Assembly (NCBI GenBank): GCA_977006965.1
Contig: OZ345378.1
Location: 310,001-374,000 of the forward strand
Reading direction: 5' to 3'
Length of the DNA stretch: 64,000 nt
Source of the DNA: Phymatolithon calcareum
Taxonomy: Eukaryota > Rhodophyta > Florideophyceae > Hapalidiales
In this document: in pieces, positions 1-10,439 of the stretch
Numbering within the stretch: the first letter of the stretch is position 1
Layout: every line of letters begins with the position of its first letter
Program-made: the position numbers and the translations under genes
Notes under the pieces: generated by a model
The model's input: the letters and a program-made list of their open reading frames with translations, nothing else
The model's database searches: none
What the model was told of the DNA's origin: nothing

Positions 1-82
1 AGTGAATGCCGCCATCTGCAAGAGGATGCACGTCAGCCAGGGGGAATGCAGTCCGCCTGGGCAGCACGTGTGGGAGATAAAG

Positions 83-772
83 TCAGCCGGAGAACTTCGT
101 CCATTTCACATCAGGACGGTTAAATATCTTGTTTGCAAATCGCGAGGCGACGAAAAGGAAGTCGGAGAGACGGTTAAGAAATCGATATGCTGCGGGGTCG
201 ATGTCATTTTCGGCTTGCAGGAGTAGTGGCGTCACCATGCGTTCCGCACGTCGCGCAATCGTCCTTGCGACGTGCAACGCCGCCGCCGACTGATGGCCGC
301 CGGGTAACACGAAGGTGGTAAGCTGGTCGAGATGCGTTTCCATTTTGTCGATCCAGCGCTCGAGGTCAGATGTGGCGGATTCTGAGAAAGGCGTCTTCGA
401 CACCTTTGATGCCGAGGAGTTGGAGCGCGGTGTTGCCAGGTGCGCGCCGAGGTCAAACAGCCTGTTTTGAATGGCCTTCAAATTCGAGATTAGAGATTGC
501 TCGTTTGCAGAGTCCTTGCATTCTGCTTCTAGAAATGAGACGGCGCTTCCGATAGCCGCGTTGCATTCGTCGACTGTCCCACTGCTCAAAAGAAGGGTTG
601 GATGCAGTCGAGATTTTGCACAAGATTAGGATGGGCAAACGAAATTGAGGAAAAATAGATCCTGGAATTTGCATACGCACTAGGCATCGACTAGAACATT
701 GTTCTTCGGTACTCTTTCGCCGCTAAATAGGCTCGTTGTCCCTTCGTCTCCAGTCTTCGTGTAGACCTTCAT
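83..772 (-). CDS. MMAB: ATP:cob(I)alamin adenosyltransferase (PduO/MMAB type), two exons
   Basis: The enzyme transfers the adenosyl group of ATP to cob(I)alamin, making adenosylcobalamin for methylmalonyl-CoA mutase; in eukaryotes it is mitochondrial. Exon 1 (772-681) encodes the N-terminal ATP-binding signature YTKTGDEGTTSLF followed by SGERVPKNN. Exon 2 (581-83) encodes TVDECNAAIG, then LDQLTTFVLPGG, ARTIARRAER and FLNRLSDFLFVASR, all family hallmarks in the expected order. Joining TA at the end of exon 1 to T at the start of exon 2 restores the family motif around DAYGTVDECN. The spliced product is 196 aa, close to the family's core length. The ATG at 772 is the first Met of the domain, and the frame stays open a little upstream, so a targeting-peptide exon may lie further upstream (higher coordinates). 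Family assignment is secure; the exact N-terminus is not. Confidence 0.87.
582..680 (-). other. spliceosomal intron of the adenosyltransferase gene (99 nt)
   Basis: On the minus strand the intron starts GTGCGTATGC and ends TTTTGAGCAG. Read through, exon 1 hits a TAG straight after VDA, and removing these 99 nt recreates the conserved DAYGTVDEC junction in frame. This is the clearest intron in the window and gives a donor/acceptor model for the organism. Confidence 0.88.
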
Positions 773-986
773 TACTCGATAGCCGCTGCTGTCACCTAAG
801 CCGCCCGACAATTTGCAGGGGACGTACAAAGAATGTCTTGCAAGTCCAGATGGCCGCACTTTTTTTGATTATTTGTGGAGCTACAGCAGCAGGGAACTGC
901 ATCCATCGAACGCATCGACGGTGGCTCAGGAAATTTTGCATTAAAGTTACGTGAAATTGAAAATAATTATAATTCACACGCCTGTT

Positions 987-1010
987 GGCTAATTTTTTTA
1001 AAAAATAGCC
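987..1010. repeat. short hairpin (12-bp stem, one mismatch)
   Basis: The sequence starts GGCTA, ends TAGCC and has T-run/A-run centres, so it folds back on itself without a loop. It resembles the hairpin at 28959-28983. Confidence 0.6.
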
Positions 1011-2641
1011 TACAGCCGTGTGTTGCGTCGAAGATCTGGATCAAGTCTTGATCCATGGTTTTTTAACCTCATTTTACCTCTTGTACTGTATAGGACCTGT
1101 CGACATACAGACACTGGTCTGCATGCCTTCGCGTCCCTCAATATTTGGAAATTGTTTCACAGATGAAATAAAACAGATGGACTGTATAACAGTATACTTG
1201 CGAACCTCGCACCCGGTGCCGTTTTTGGGCTTGGGCGGGCGCATTTAGCATTGCTTATCACGAGAAGTACAGCACTCAAATATTGTATATCCTTGCCGAT
1301 TCCCCTGCAATGACACAAAAGGGCCCAGACTCGTTCCTGCTTCCGCCCGTTTTTGCTGTACGAGCGATCATTTTGGCAGTGACGCGCATACTCGATTGAG
1401 GTTTCCAAACATATGCAGATGTCTTCAGATTGCTGTACCTATATTAAAATTCCGTCGAAGCTGCAGCGATGCAATCTCGAATTTCATCATGTTGGATCTG
1501 GATAGAGAACTTCTCTGCGTCATGGTGTCATGGGCCTTGTGTGCTTGTACAACTCGAGAGCTACAAGATGCCACCGCCTCCTGTAATCCCAGAGTAGGAT
1601 GAGAATCATTTTCAATTTTGTGCTTGACGTCACCGCAGAGGGCGATACGGCAATTGTGCGAGATTGGTTCGGCTGATGATCTATACCTCTTTTGTATGCT
1701 TTTGATATTATCAAGCTACACCCACCTTCTCCTAGTCAAAAGGTGCCTTTGTTAATGACATCTTGTTGCTCGGCCCTGTAATGGTAGATTCAGGCTACAC
1801 ACGGAGCGATGCACGGAATGATCGCCGTGAGCGCCGTCTCCATAATCATCTGCTTCCCGCAAAAAGACTATCATTGTCATGATGATGCACAGAGACTAGT
1901 GCACAATCCTTATGAAAGGCGATCTCGGTACATGTCCTAGAAACGCTTTGAGATGATTAAGCTGGCTTACGTAACGCGTTGCGTTACTGATAAGCATAAA
2001 TATTGGATGGACCACATGCTCGACTTGGCGTGCGGAGCTGAATAAAGTGCAAAGGGCTTCGAGGCACTAACCGCTCGTCATATGGAGTGGGGCAGTGGAC
2101 CATTTTTCCTGTTCTTAATCAAGAAATGAGAGATTTTCGGTTTGACCCTATGTTTGGCGTGAACGATAGATAGTCCTATCTTTTCTTCGTGGTTAACGTT
2201 TGAGTTAGAAGTTATTACCCCAGTATCTAAATGCTGATGTTGGTAGCGGCAATGGATCTTCACAATGTCGGACTTGATAGTCTAGAAAGGCAAGTAGGAT
2301 TCTTTTTGTCGCACTAAACATCAGAGCAGGAATGCGTTACAGAGCAGAGCGCCTCCATGTAGCTCGACTGTTGAATGGTTCCCTAAGTACAAGAAGATCA
2401 CTTTTACTGAATTGAGCATCTATCGACGACGAGGAGCTGTGCTGCCTTCGCACTGTAATCCCATCATGATGCGTTTTACACTGTCGGCACAAAGTCTATG
2501 GGGAATTTTTCCCCGAACATCCAACAGCCTGACGAAGACAATCTGACTAGGCACTTAAAAGTGATGAGCAACTTGAAGGAGTAACTTTAGAAATTTAAAA
2601 TGATGCCAGTTGGTATGTTTATACGTTTCTTGAGTTATAGT

Positions 2642-2675
2642 CAACAGCTGTAACTTATAAAAGTTACAGCTGTTG
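2642..2675. repeat. perfect hairpin, 15-bp stem, 4-nt loop
   Basis: CAACAGCTGTAACTT is followed by the loop ATAA and the exact reverse complement. It is intergenic, about 600 bp upstream of the MYB start. No protein or transposon end is recognisable next to it. Confidence 0.8.
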
Positions 2676-3249
2676 GTGACTCCCAAGAAGAGCAAGGGCT
2701 GCCCCCAGGACGAATCTCGCACGCGGCGTGGCGAGGGTGCTTGAGATTTCGACGAAAAATATTCAACAATCCACATTCTGAATGTTAAATATTTTATAAA
2801 GTGGCAACGTGAGACACGCGTCTGTATACAGTTGGCTGCTAACACTATTTCAGGATCCCAATCCTGTTTTCGTTTCATATCCCTGGAGATTGCGCCTGAA
2901 CACAGTCGGCATCGAAAAAGCAACTCTCCCCTGGTCCCGTACTTCTGCATCGCCATGGCCGTCGTCGCGGTGCGCATTTAGATTGAGCCGCAGCCGTGTC
3001 GCTGTCGGGATTTGGCCGCACTCGCCAGCGCGCCCCATTCATTCATTCCCGTCAATAGCGTATCTCTAAGTCCTCTTCAGCGCTCTCCTCCGGCCTGACC
3101 ATCGACGCATATCGGCACAAACTGCAGTCGTCCATGAAAACAGTCTTTCCTACTCCTACAATCTTCGCTGAATTCCGCTCACTTTTCTTTTTCCTATTCA
3201 ACTGCATTGAAACAAATTCTGAAAACGCAAACGGCACCCTTGCAACGAC

Positions 3250-5283
3250 ATGCCCCCATACCCTGACAAGGCGGCGAAAGGTTCCACTTCTTCCTGTGAC
3301 TATGTCCCAGTGTCCGCCGCAGTGCATGTGAACTCGATGCAGAATCCGCTGTCGCATCAGAACGCAAAAGTCGAAAACGGGGAGCATCCTGTGCCGCAAC
3401 CTGGGCTACCTCTTGCAGTTCCATATCTCTCTGGCGATTCGGACTCTGATGATCAATTTGCTATTCTGCCGACCTCTGCTCCAGATTTGCGTTGCCTTGT
3501 TCAACCACAACAGCCTTTGAACAATAACCACACAATCGATGCAAACAAACTCTCAAACGGCGACGCACCTGCGTTGGAGCAACCTCGGGATGCAAATCCT
3601 GGACCGCAAACTACCCAATGCAAATCTGGGACGTCAGCAAGGATCGAGCTGCCCTCTGAAGGAAAACCGAAATCCAATGGGACTTCTGGTTCGAAACGCA
3701 CAGGCACATTCCCTTCCGACGAGCCCGTGCCACCCGTGAAAAGTGAAGACATTGCAGCACAAATGGACAGCCATTCTCCCGATTGCATTGTACCACAAAA
3801 TTCCAAGGAAGGATCTCCATCAGACTGCATCGAACCCGACACTACAAATCCCTCTCCGGACAAAGTCGTCGTATCCAAAAACTGTTTAGATGGCGTTCTT
3901 GAGCACTTGTCAAACCGCATTTCCGAGCTCGAGAATATCCGGGAGCGCAAAAAGGCTCGCTTCGAGCGGCTCTCCTCCCCCGCATATCTCGCTCAATCCT
4001 CTGCTATGACGCTTTGGCCGCAAGCTGTCGCTGCCCAGCGTACACTCACCGGTCCCAACGTCGCAATGGTTCCTGCCAGTGGGCTGGGTGTCATGCCCGG
4101 CGCTATCCCACCTGGCGCTCCAGGTTGCCCGACATCTAGCAGCGGGACGCCCTTCGTACACGGCGCACCGAACGCACCAGGTACGATACCGGCGCCGCCA
4201 CCGCCTCCCCCGCCCGACGCCGCAGATCGTAAGCAGAGTCGGTACTGGACCGCAGACGAGCACCAGAGATTTCTCGCCGCTATCAAGACGTGCGGCCCAA
4301 AGAGCTATGTACAGATCGCCGAGATTGTGGGCACACGCAACGCCAAGCAGGTGCGCACGCATGCACAAAAATTTCAAAAGAAGCTCGAGCGCGAGGAGGC
4401 AAAGCGTCGCGAAAATCTTCAGCGACACGGCGCCCATGCTGGCGCACCAGCAGTGTCCGCTGCGGCTGTGGCGGTTGTGGCGGCAGCTATGCAACACGGT
4501 GCTGCGGCTGCGCGCCATCTCACCTGTGAATCTTCCGGGCACCGTGGATTTGCTCCTTTCCTGCTTCCGTTTCAGGCCCCTGGTTCCGACAGCGCCCGCG
4601 GGCCTTTCCGAGGGCCATTTCCAGTCCCTCCAGGCCGAGCTGCATCTAGCGCTGACGGTAGCAGTAGCACCAATGATGTATCAAACGAACACCAGCGCTC
4701 TTTCGAGCATGCACTTGCCGGCCCCAGTGCGCAAAATGCAGCCATGGCGGCTGTCGCCGCGGAGGCGGCCGCGCTTGGTGGGCGCATTTTTGCACAACCT
4801 GTGCAAAACATAGCTCGCCGCGCGGATGCTGGTGCTAGCAATGCTGGAGCCGAAAGCAGTGCCGTGGTTAATGGGGCTAAGCAGAAGGCGTTAATCGAGA
4901 TTGCCCCTGCCAAAAATGGCGAAAATTGCACAAACAGTGTGTCGCAAAGTGCATCGAAAAATCATCCTGCGAAAGAAGGCCTTACCGATTGTAAAGGATT
5001 GGCCACTGAAGATACTTCGAAGTCTGGTGAACTCTCAAAGGACTCAAATTCGTCTGCTAAGTGTTCGGGCATACAAAGCGATGATGAAAACGGCAACCGT
5101 GGACTGAACACTGATGGTGCTGCTTCGCAACGGCGAGTTGGGGACAAGGCCAGTCGCTTTCGCAGTTGTGACGAACTCAGTGGAATATGCGCTATTGTCA
5201 AAAACGCTGCCACACCGAAAAATGCTTCCGTCGTCAAAAGCACCAAGATGCAGTCGTCAAGCTCAACCGGTGCAGATCGCTAA
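3250..5283 (+). CDS. single-repeat MYB transcription factor, SHAQKYF class
   Basis: The 677-aa protein is encoded by one uninterrupted frame from ATG to TAA. Residues about 327-388 form a single MYB/SANT repeat: basic lead-in, YWTADEHQRFLAAI (first helix, conserved W), a middle helix, then the recognition helix NAKQVRTHAQKFQKKL. The THAQKF core is the variant of the SHAQKYF signature found in plant and algal circadian/light-type MYBs (CCA1/RVE, LCL and relatives). The flanks are long and low in complexity: acidic/Ser-rich before, a run of about ten prolines just before the repeat, Ala-rich tracts after, and a Ser/Lys-rich C-terminus. It is expected to bind DNA in the nucleus. No second MYB repeat is seen, so it is not R2R3. 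Target genes cannot be inferred. Confidence 0.88.
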   Translation: MPPYPDKAAKGSTSSCDYVPVSAAVHVNSMQNPLSHQNAKVENGEHPVPQPGLPLAVPYLSGDSDSDDQFAILPTSAPDLRCLVQPQQPLNNNHTIDANKLSNGDAPALEQPRDANPGPQTTQCKSGTSARIELPSEGKPKSNGTSGSKRTGTFPSDEPVPPVKSEDIAAQMDSHSPDCIVPQNSKEGSPSDCIEPDTTNPSPDKVVVSKNCLDGVLEHLSNRISELENIRERKKARFERLSSPAYLAQSSAMTLWPQAVAAQRTLTGPNVAMVPASGLGVMPGAIPPGAPGCPTSSSGTPFVHGAPNAPGTIPAPPPPPPPDAADRKQSRYWTADEHQRFLAAIKTCGPKSYVQIAEIVGTRNAKQVRTHAQKFQKKLEREEAKRRENLQRHGAHAGAPAVSAAAVAVVAAAMQHGAAAARHLTCESSGHRGFAPFLLPFQAPGSDSARGPFRGPFPVPPGRAASSADGSSSTNDVSNEHQRSFEHALAGPSAQNAAMAAVAAEAAALGGRIFAQPVQNIARRADAGASNAGAESSAVVNGAKQKALIEIAPAKNGENCTNSVSQSASKNHPAKEGLTDCKGLATEDTSKSGELSKDSNSSAKCSGIQSDDENGNRGLNTDGAASQRRVGDKASRFRSCDELSGICAIVKNAATPKNASVVKSTKMQSSSSTGADR

Positions 5284-5621
5284 TCTGCTGCCACATTTGG
5301 GGCAACAAAATGGTGCAATGCGAAAGGAGTCTGACTCCTGACTCTTCAGTTGAGTTTCCTCCGTGCTCTCGCTCCGCCGTGGAAGTTGGTCGTGAACGCA
5401 AAAAGTACTGTCACGCATATCTGGTATGCCAATAGGTGGCTCTGTTGGAGTTGCAGATGTAACTCAAAATATTTTTTTTCTATTACTTTCAGATTATAAA
5501 ATCGTTCGTTTTCCCAATCTTCGTTTCTGCACAAATTCACGTGACTGATGCCGGGAATGCCGCCAATGATGTTGTCGCCGATTGTCTAGCTTACAAATGG
5601 AATACTCTCCTTGGCAAGTAA

Positions 5622-5680
5622 ACTTGTAGAATCTACAAGTATAATTTTCCGGATTACATCTACGTAATCCAGAAAATTAT
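5622..5680. repeat. two adjacent hairpins 3' of the MYB gene
   Basis: The first is ACTTGTAGA, one base, then TCTACAAGT (9-bp stem). The second follows at once and pairs ATAATTTTCCGGATTAC (5641-5657) with 5664-5680 across a 6-nt loop, a 17-bp stem with one mismatch. Confidence 0.75.
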
Positions 5681-5971
5681 ATTTTGCGCGGCGTATGTGA
5701 CCTCAAAAGACTCTACTACCACTCATGTGTTTCAGTGAAAACACAGCTGCCCCTTCGACCAATTCTTGCTTCAACATTTTTTTCAATAATCTCTACACGT
5801 ACCATGTTTAAAGTCTCCCGAGCGTAATGATTCCTATGTAGGGCTTCTAGTTAGCATATCCGACTTTCCTGTTCAGTCAATTGCCCTCAATTGTGTTCTT
5901 TCTTAGCTTGTGAGCGCAGAAAATCCGATCCTATCAAGAGATCATACTAACGACTCGGGCAGCTAGTAGGT

Positions 5972-5998
5972 TATATTGTAGCTTGAAGCTACAGTATA
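5972..5998. repeat. hairpin, about 13-bp stem
   Basis: The core TGTAGCTT, G, AAGCTACA is extended outward by TATA pairs with one mismatch. It is intergenic. Confidence 0.6.
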
Positions 5999-6455
5999 TA
6001 TGAATCTCTGATAGGGAATAGCGATAGGCAGAGAAGAAGCGTGCTTACAATTAGCTAGCAGGATTAACACCCTGCCGTAATCTAAGCACTGCTTGCTAGC
6101 CCCATAGGGGGAATAAGCATTCATTATATTAATCTCTCACATCGAGTAAACTTCCCTATCCTCGATGCAGATATTCGAATTTGGAATATCCTCGAATCTC
6201 AGGATGCCGCCGTCATTCACAGGAATGCGCATCTATACATATCCATAAACAGGATATCAGATATCAAGCAAAAATTTCCGCACGAACGTCCGCGACATTA
6301 TTATGGAATCATCCAGTTAGTTTCTGATAAGCGACCTGAGATAAGTCTCGTTAAACGCAGTGGAAGTGCAGCACTAATATAAGGTTAGCACTGCAGTTCG
6401 ATATGGAGAGATTTAAGGATTTACTGATACGTTGTGATGGAGATTTTGGAAACAA

Positions 6456-6646
6456 CGAATATTCGGCAGGGGAGGAAACTCCTCGGCCGAACATTCCGGC
6501 TCGGGAAGCGCCGCCGATGATAAATGGCATCAGGCTAATCGTCTGACGGGTCAGCACGGTCGATTGGCCTGATGCGATCAACCATCGGCGGCATGTCCTG
6601 AGCCGGAATGTTTGGCTGAGGAGTGTCATCCATTGCCGAATATTCG
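6456..6646. repeat. inverted duplication of a coding-like 80-bp segment
   Basis: The left arm 6456-6535 and right arm 6567-6646 are imperfect reverse complements (roughly three quarters identical) around a 31-bp spacer. Read outward, both arms encode the same peptide pattern: EYSA, TP-PNIPA (RPNIPA in one arm, QPNIPA in the other), PPM, then IR-I. Differences between the arms largely preserve the residues. This suggests two diverged copies of a protein segment placed head to head, probably part of a decayed mobile element. No known domain is recognised. Confidence 0.6.
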
Positions 6647-7030
6647 AGAGGAGTCTTCAAAATTAAACTCACACTGTTCAACCCAGGGGTACAACGCAAT
6701 ACATTTGTACTGCAATATAATTCAATATGCAATACCAATACTTTATTGCAGATCCGTCTCGTATTGCAGTACGTACTGCTGCTCGGACACGTAATTCAAT
6801 GCTTATTATGACCGGTGCCACACATGATGCGGTGAGGGCTGGAATTCCTCCTGATGAATGTGGCGCAGTCCGCTCGCTCCAACACCGGCTGATTTAATTA
6901 AATCACGCAGTCACTGGTTGGTCGATGATCTAAGGAGCCGTGCTGGCTCGGGAAGACTGTCAGACGGCGAAGACGAGAGAACGTACATGGCAATCCATAT
7001 TGCTCGGTGATATCGTATTGCAGTCCATAT

Positions 7031-7713
7031 CAGGCTTGGAACCAATTTGATTGCAATTCCAATTAATTGCAATTCGAGTTAATTGTACAATAGACTCGTG
7101 ATTGAAATTTGCGAGGTACGATGAGCATCTAATTGCAATGTGTATTTCTCACGAAGATTCAATTGCGATACGTATTGCGCTACGTTTTTCTCTATTTATA
7201 TGCTGAAGCAGAAAAAAGCTACGTTTTCTTACGCATTCGATTCATTTGAATACGTACCCCTTTTATACTTTCAACATACGTCTATGTTAGCACATTGCAT
7301 CAGATAAACGTGGCTGCTGCATAGAAGTACGATGGTGGTCCTACTTCTCATGAAGAAGCTCCGCGAAGAACTTCGCGATTTCAATATTCGTCGAGGATCC
7401 GGTGTTCGAACAAATGTGACTTTTCAAGTGTTTCAGTGCCCGGGTGGAGAGACATGCACCTCCCAGTCAAAACCGGAGTTTGTTTTTGAGCACAACAAGG
7501 GCTACACAAACCCCTACAACCATCTCAAGTCGTGCCTGGTGAACGGAAACGAAGAAGAGTTAGGCTTCGCTAATTGGTAAACGAATTGCAGTATCGATTG
7601 GAGTACGGATTGCCAATTGCAGTTTAAATTGAAAAGAAGAAGCGACGAACAGTTGAATTGCACGATTGCTCTTTCCTTCAGCAATTCCAGCAATTAAATT
7701 GGTTCCAAGCCTG
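7031..7713. mobile_element. non-autonomous hAT-type DNA transposon (683 bp)
   Basis: The ends are terminal inverted repeats beginning CAGGCTTGGAACCAATTT, with the other end its near-perfect reverse complement. The element is flanked on both sides by the 8-bp direct duplication GTCCATAT (7023-7030 and 7714-7721). An 8-bp duplication plus a CAG-start repeat is diagnostic of the hAT superfamily. Subterminal sequence is rich in AATTGCAAT-like repeats, typical transposase-binding arrays. It carries a small BED-finger-like frame but has no room for a catalytic domain, so it would need a transposase in trans. The intact duplication suggests a fairly young insertion. Confidence 0.88.
7332..7580 (+). 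CDS. 82-aa BED-like zinc-finger fragment inside the hAT element
   Basis: The frame starts at an ATG and contains a Cys pair (FQCPGGETC), then a basic/aromatic stretch ending GYTNPYNHLKSC. This fits the C-x-C...H-x-C spacing of BED-type or related DNA-binding fingers carried by hAT transposases. The catalytic dimerisation and RNase H-like parts are missing. It is likely a remnant of the parental transposase or a titrating DNA-binding peptide. Whether it is expressed cannot be told. Confidence 0.5.
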   Translation: MVVLLLMKKLREELRDFNIRRGSGVRTNVTFQVFQCPGGETCTSQSKPEFVFEHNKGYTNPYNHLKSCLVNGNEEELGFANW

Positions 7714-7850
7714 GTCCATATTGAATCGAGCGTTCGACAAAACTACATATGGAATATTGCTCCTTCTCTTCCAATAGTTCGCAAACATATTGGTGGGAGC
7801 CCTGGTTAAACCTGACTTTTAGAGCAAAACCGAAACCGATGATTTATCGG

Positions 7851-8230
7851 ATGTAGACACGCAATGCTGGACGAGTGTAATTAGCGACATTTACACGCTC
7901 TGCGATATGATATTCGCGGACCAGAAAAAGTCCAAATCAAGGTCGGTAAAAGCGGCGAAGAAGGACGGGGTCCAATACACGCAAGAAAAAGCTGGCGAAG
8001 AAGGCCAAGCAAACATTGATACACTCTTCGAGTGTATGGGGCACTGTAGACACGCAATGCTGGACGAGTGTAATTAGCGACATTTACACTCTCTGCGATA
8101 TCATAACGCCCCTGCCCATTTGAAGCGGCGATGCTGATCGCACCTTAGACTGGGCATCTCATCATCTCATCGGAGAGAGATCACCCCTTTTCATGATAAA
8201 CCCAACCTTATCTTGGCACTCCCAGTGATT
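7851..8230 (+). repeat. fragment of the repeat tail also found at 34.07-34.51 kb
   Basis: It shares long stretches with 34069-34505: the GGCGAAGAAGG-containing repeats, a CTTCGAGTGTATGG segment, and a terminus with ATCGGAGAGAGAT followed by ACTCCCAGTGATTACA. Inside, a segment of about 58 bp starting TGTAGACACGCAATGC is present twice (7851 and 8045). The shared terminus suggests the 3' end of one mobile-element family; the copy here lacks the protein-coding part. Confidence 0.65.
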
Positions 8231-9139
8231 ACACGGAGCACACAAGCTGAATGTTGTCAAAAGGAGAATCATAACACGCAAAGCACGTGCGTAAGCGAGC
8301 ACTGTACTATGTCTCACTGTTTTCTTTTAGGTGACGTTGAGAAGGCTGTAATTTTGGCTTTGGGAGATGGGGAGAAGAGCCAATGTGAGATCTGATACCT
8401 TCATTGGTAGGGCATTGTAACACCCACCCTGCTCTCACGTGGCTAAAGCCGGTCAACGGTCTTCAACAGTGTTGGGTATGAGATATCAAGCCGGTTTCCT
8501 GAAGGGTATCAAAACAATGCATATAAGTTCCCTTGGGCGACCCTAGAATGAGCGCCCACTCGCGCACCGTAACTACACTGTATCAGCAGTGGTCGGTGCT
8601 CTCCTATGGACACATAAGCGGATACCTTCTGCTGTCTCACGCACCGTACCTACACTGTATCAGCAGTGGCTGGTGTTCTCCTATGGACACATAAGCGGAT
8701 ACCTTTCGCTGTCACACTTTGCTAACAAAAGGGACGCCTTTGCGAAGACCTTTCGCTATCCTGGCAAGGCAACCAAATGGACCCCGATGTAAGCTACGCT
8801 TTCTGTCCCCCTGTAGCGCTGACGGTCGCCTGCGCCATGACTACCTGTCGGGTGCTATACCTCTCGCTGATTCGGTAATCCCTCTTTGCAAAACATTCAA
8901 CATCTACGCTGCCTTTCTTTTGCTTCTCTATGTATACGGAAATAAAGGCAGCACTGCCGGAAAGAAAGCAACAAACCGCCCGGAGAACTCGCCTCTCATC
9001 TTTGCATTTGCCTCGCGCTGCTCTCGATGCCATCTATCTCTCTCTGGACCGCCGTGAGGCGTTACAGCATATGACTGAAGAGAGCACAACGACGCTTCCT
9101 GAGCACCGCAATCTCGATGTTGCTGTTCGAACTGCTCAA
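8231..9139. other. intergenic region with a 77-bp tandem duplication
   Basis: No gene is recognised. A unit of about 77 bp containing the GCACCGTA, CTGTATCAGCAG and CATAAGCGGATACC segments is present twice in tandem (about 8563-8639 and 8640-8716) with a few differences. Confidence 0.6.
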
Positions 9140-9285
9140 CGTGAGTTTCATTTCTGTGAGTGACTCGAATATATCCATGGGGGAGATACGTTCTACCTAG
9201 CACTGTGTCACAAGTCAAGGCTCCTGAATTCAGCACACAAGGAGGCAGTTTGGTCCAACCGGAAGTGGAAGGATGCCGTACTTCG
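9140..9285 (+). repeat. R1-family fragment abutting the palindrome
   Basis: The last 75 bp or so (GCACACAAGGAGGCAGTT onward) match 11205-11262 closely, including the coding pattern SAHKEAV-RKWKDAVLR. The preceding part resembles 10380-10460 (ATATATCCATG; AAGGCTCCTGAAT). The match stops exactly where the palindrome begins at 9286, so the palindrome edge coincides with a repeat junction. Confidence 0.65.
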
Positions 9286-9324
9286 TTCTGCGGCGCGCTT
9301 CCTCCTCCGTTTCATACGGCACTG

Positions 9325-9555
9325 CTATAGACCATTGCAGCCGTTCCACTGACAAGTAATCTTGTACCGCTTGGTGCAAAGACTGGCATAGGGACTGTAG
9401 GCTTCTTGCTGCGCTCTGGCAATTACCCTCCCTCTGGTGGTTAGTGAACGTATGTCTCCCAGCATCTTGCGCATTTTTTCTTCGATCCCTTTAGAAGAGG
9501 CGACACAGCAACGTTCAAGTTCCGGATCATTTGTAATCGACGAATCACGCATCAT
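9325..9555 (-). pseudogene. open frame in outer palindrome arm; mirrored at 25551-25981
   Basis: The frame reads MMRDSSITND, then a basic/Glu-rich helix (GIEEKMRKMLGDIRSL). In the right arm (25551-25781, plus strand) the same frame differs at two codons. Beyond a frame change it continues as a helical, acidic stretch to 25981 (ETEEEARRRIMLL; LRHPQFNDIRERL). The two halves look like one protein broken by a small indel in both arms, because both carry the same frame break. No domain is recognised. Confidence 0.35.
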
Positions 9556-10089
9556 AGGAGCGAGAAAAGTGTCCCTCTAGACTACTGTGGTTGGTGCTTG
9601 CGGGCGTTGAATAGATTTACGAATTTGCGTGGAGGCACAGAATCATCACGATTCTGGGAATGATGCCCAAGGCGCTTCAGTCAGCTTGATCTCGCGACAA
9701 TTTTCCATCGATCCACTGGATCTAGAGATCCCGAAAATGGAAGTTTCGACTGCTTTTTGCAAAAAGCAATTATTTGTAAAGTTTAGGCGTCAACAATTTT
9801 CTGCGAACACCTGCGACGTTTTACTGCCCTGTTTATGATCGAAATAACGTTTTGGGATCATATCGATTCATCAAACACGAGCACGATGCAAAAGTGTGAA
9901 ACAAATTCCTGTGCTTTTTGCGAACGCAATTGGCTTAGCTTTTTAGCAATTTTCTAGCTCAGCTGAGCTCCTTTGCCCGTCACAGAGATGCAATTAAGAT
10001 AGCTTCCAAAACACATGTCAGCTTGAACGTGCGGCGTTTTGCTCCAACAAGTGACACACGATAGAAATAAAGAAGAAAAAGAAGAAGTG

Positions 10090-10265
10090 TAGATTTTTAT
10101 TTAAAAGTTACCTGCGCATCTGCAGACACTTGGGGCAACTTCGCGAGTTCCATATGAGCATAGCAAGTGTCTGACTTGATTTTCGACTAGTGGGTGCGAC
10201 ACCATCTGGTGGTGTACCAAAACCTACCTCTAGATCAGGGTTGAACCTCGAGGGGGAAACATACC
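10090..10265 (-). repeat. R1a: shared element 3' end with AATAAA (mirror at 20162-20337)
   Basis: Read on the minus strand it runs from CCCCCTCGAGG through CTGCAGATGCGCAGGTAACT to AAATAAAAATCTAC and a pyrimidine-rich tail. The same terminus occurs at 30040-30235 (plus), 26280-26335 (minus) and, more diverged, 41745-41815 (minus). In R2 copy A this sequence is the C-terminal coding end (ICRCVGNL then stop). The AAATAAAA is a plausible polyadenylation signal. It marks the 3' end of a dispersed element family. Confidence 0.65.
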
Positions 10266-10439
10266 CCGCTATACGTAGAAATAAAGAAGCGTTTGAATAG
10301 TTTGAATCTCTTTTGGCTTGACCATTCAGAGGTAAATATGGTCCTACGATTTGCATTTCTGTACGACAGATATAACTCAAATGCGAGTTCTTGAATATAT
10401 CCATGCGAAAAACACATTCTAGCTGGCACTCTGGCACAA

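Larger units (their letters stand above)
773..3249. other. intergenic region, no gene recognised
   Basis: This AT-rich stretch lies between the adenosyltransferase and the MYB gene. The open frames here are short, overlap on both strands and show no domain. It contains two hairpins (987-1010 and 2642-2675). The last 200 bp or so would be the MYB promoter and 5' leader. The divergent arrangement means it also holds the upstream region of the adenosyltransferase, possibly including a targeting-peptide exon. Confidence 0.6.
5284..6455. other. intergenic region with hairpins downstream of the MYB gene
   Basis: No convincing gene is seen. The region holds three foldback sequences: 5622-5640, 5641-5680 and 5972-5998. 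The first two sit about 340 bp after the MYB stop and could mark its 3' end. Confidence 0.55.

Noticed and set aside
2555-2977. 140-aa minus-strand frame upstream of the MYB gene
   Set aside because: No conserved motif, spans a hairpin and an AT-rich tract, and lies in the probable promoter.
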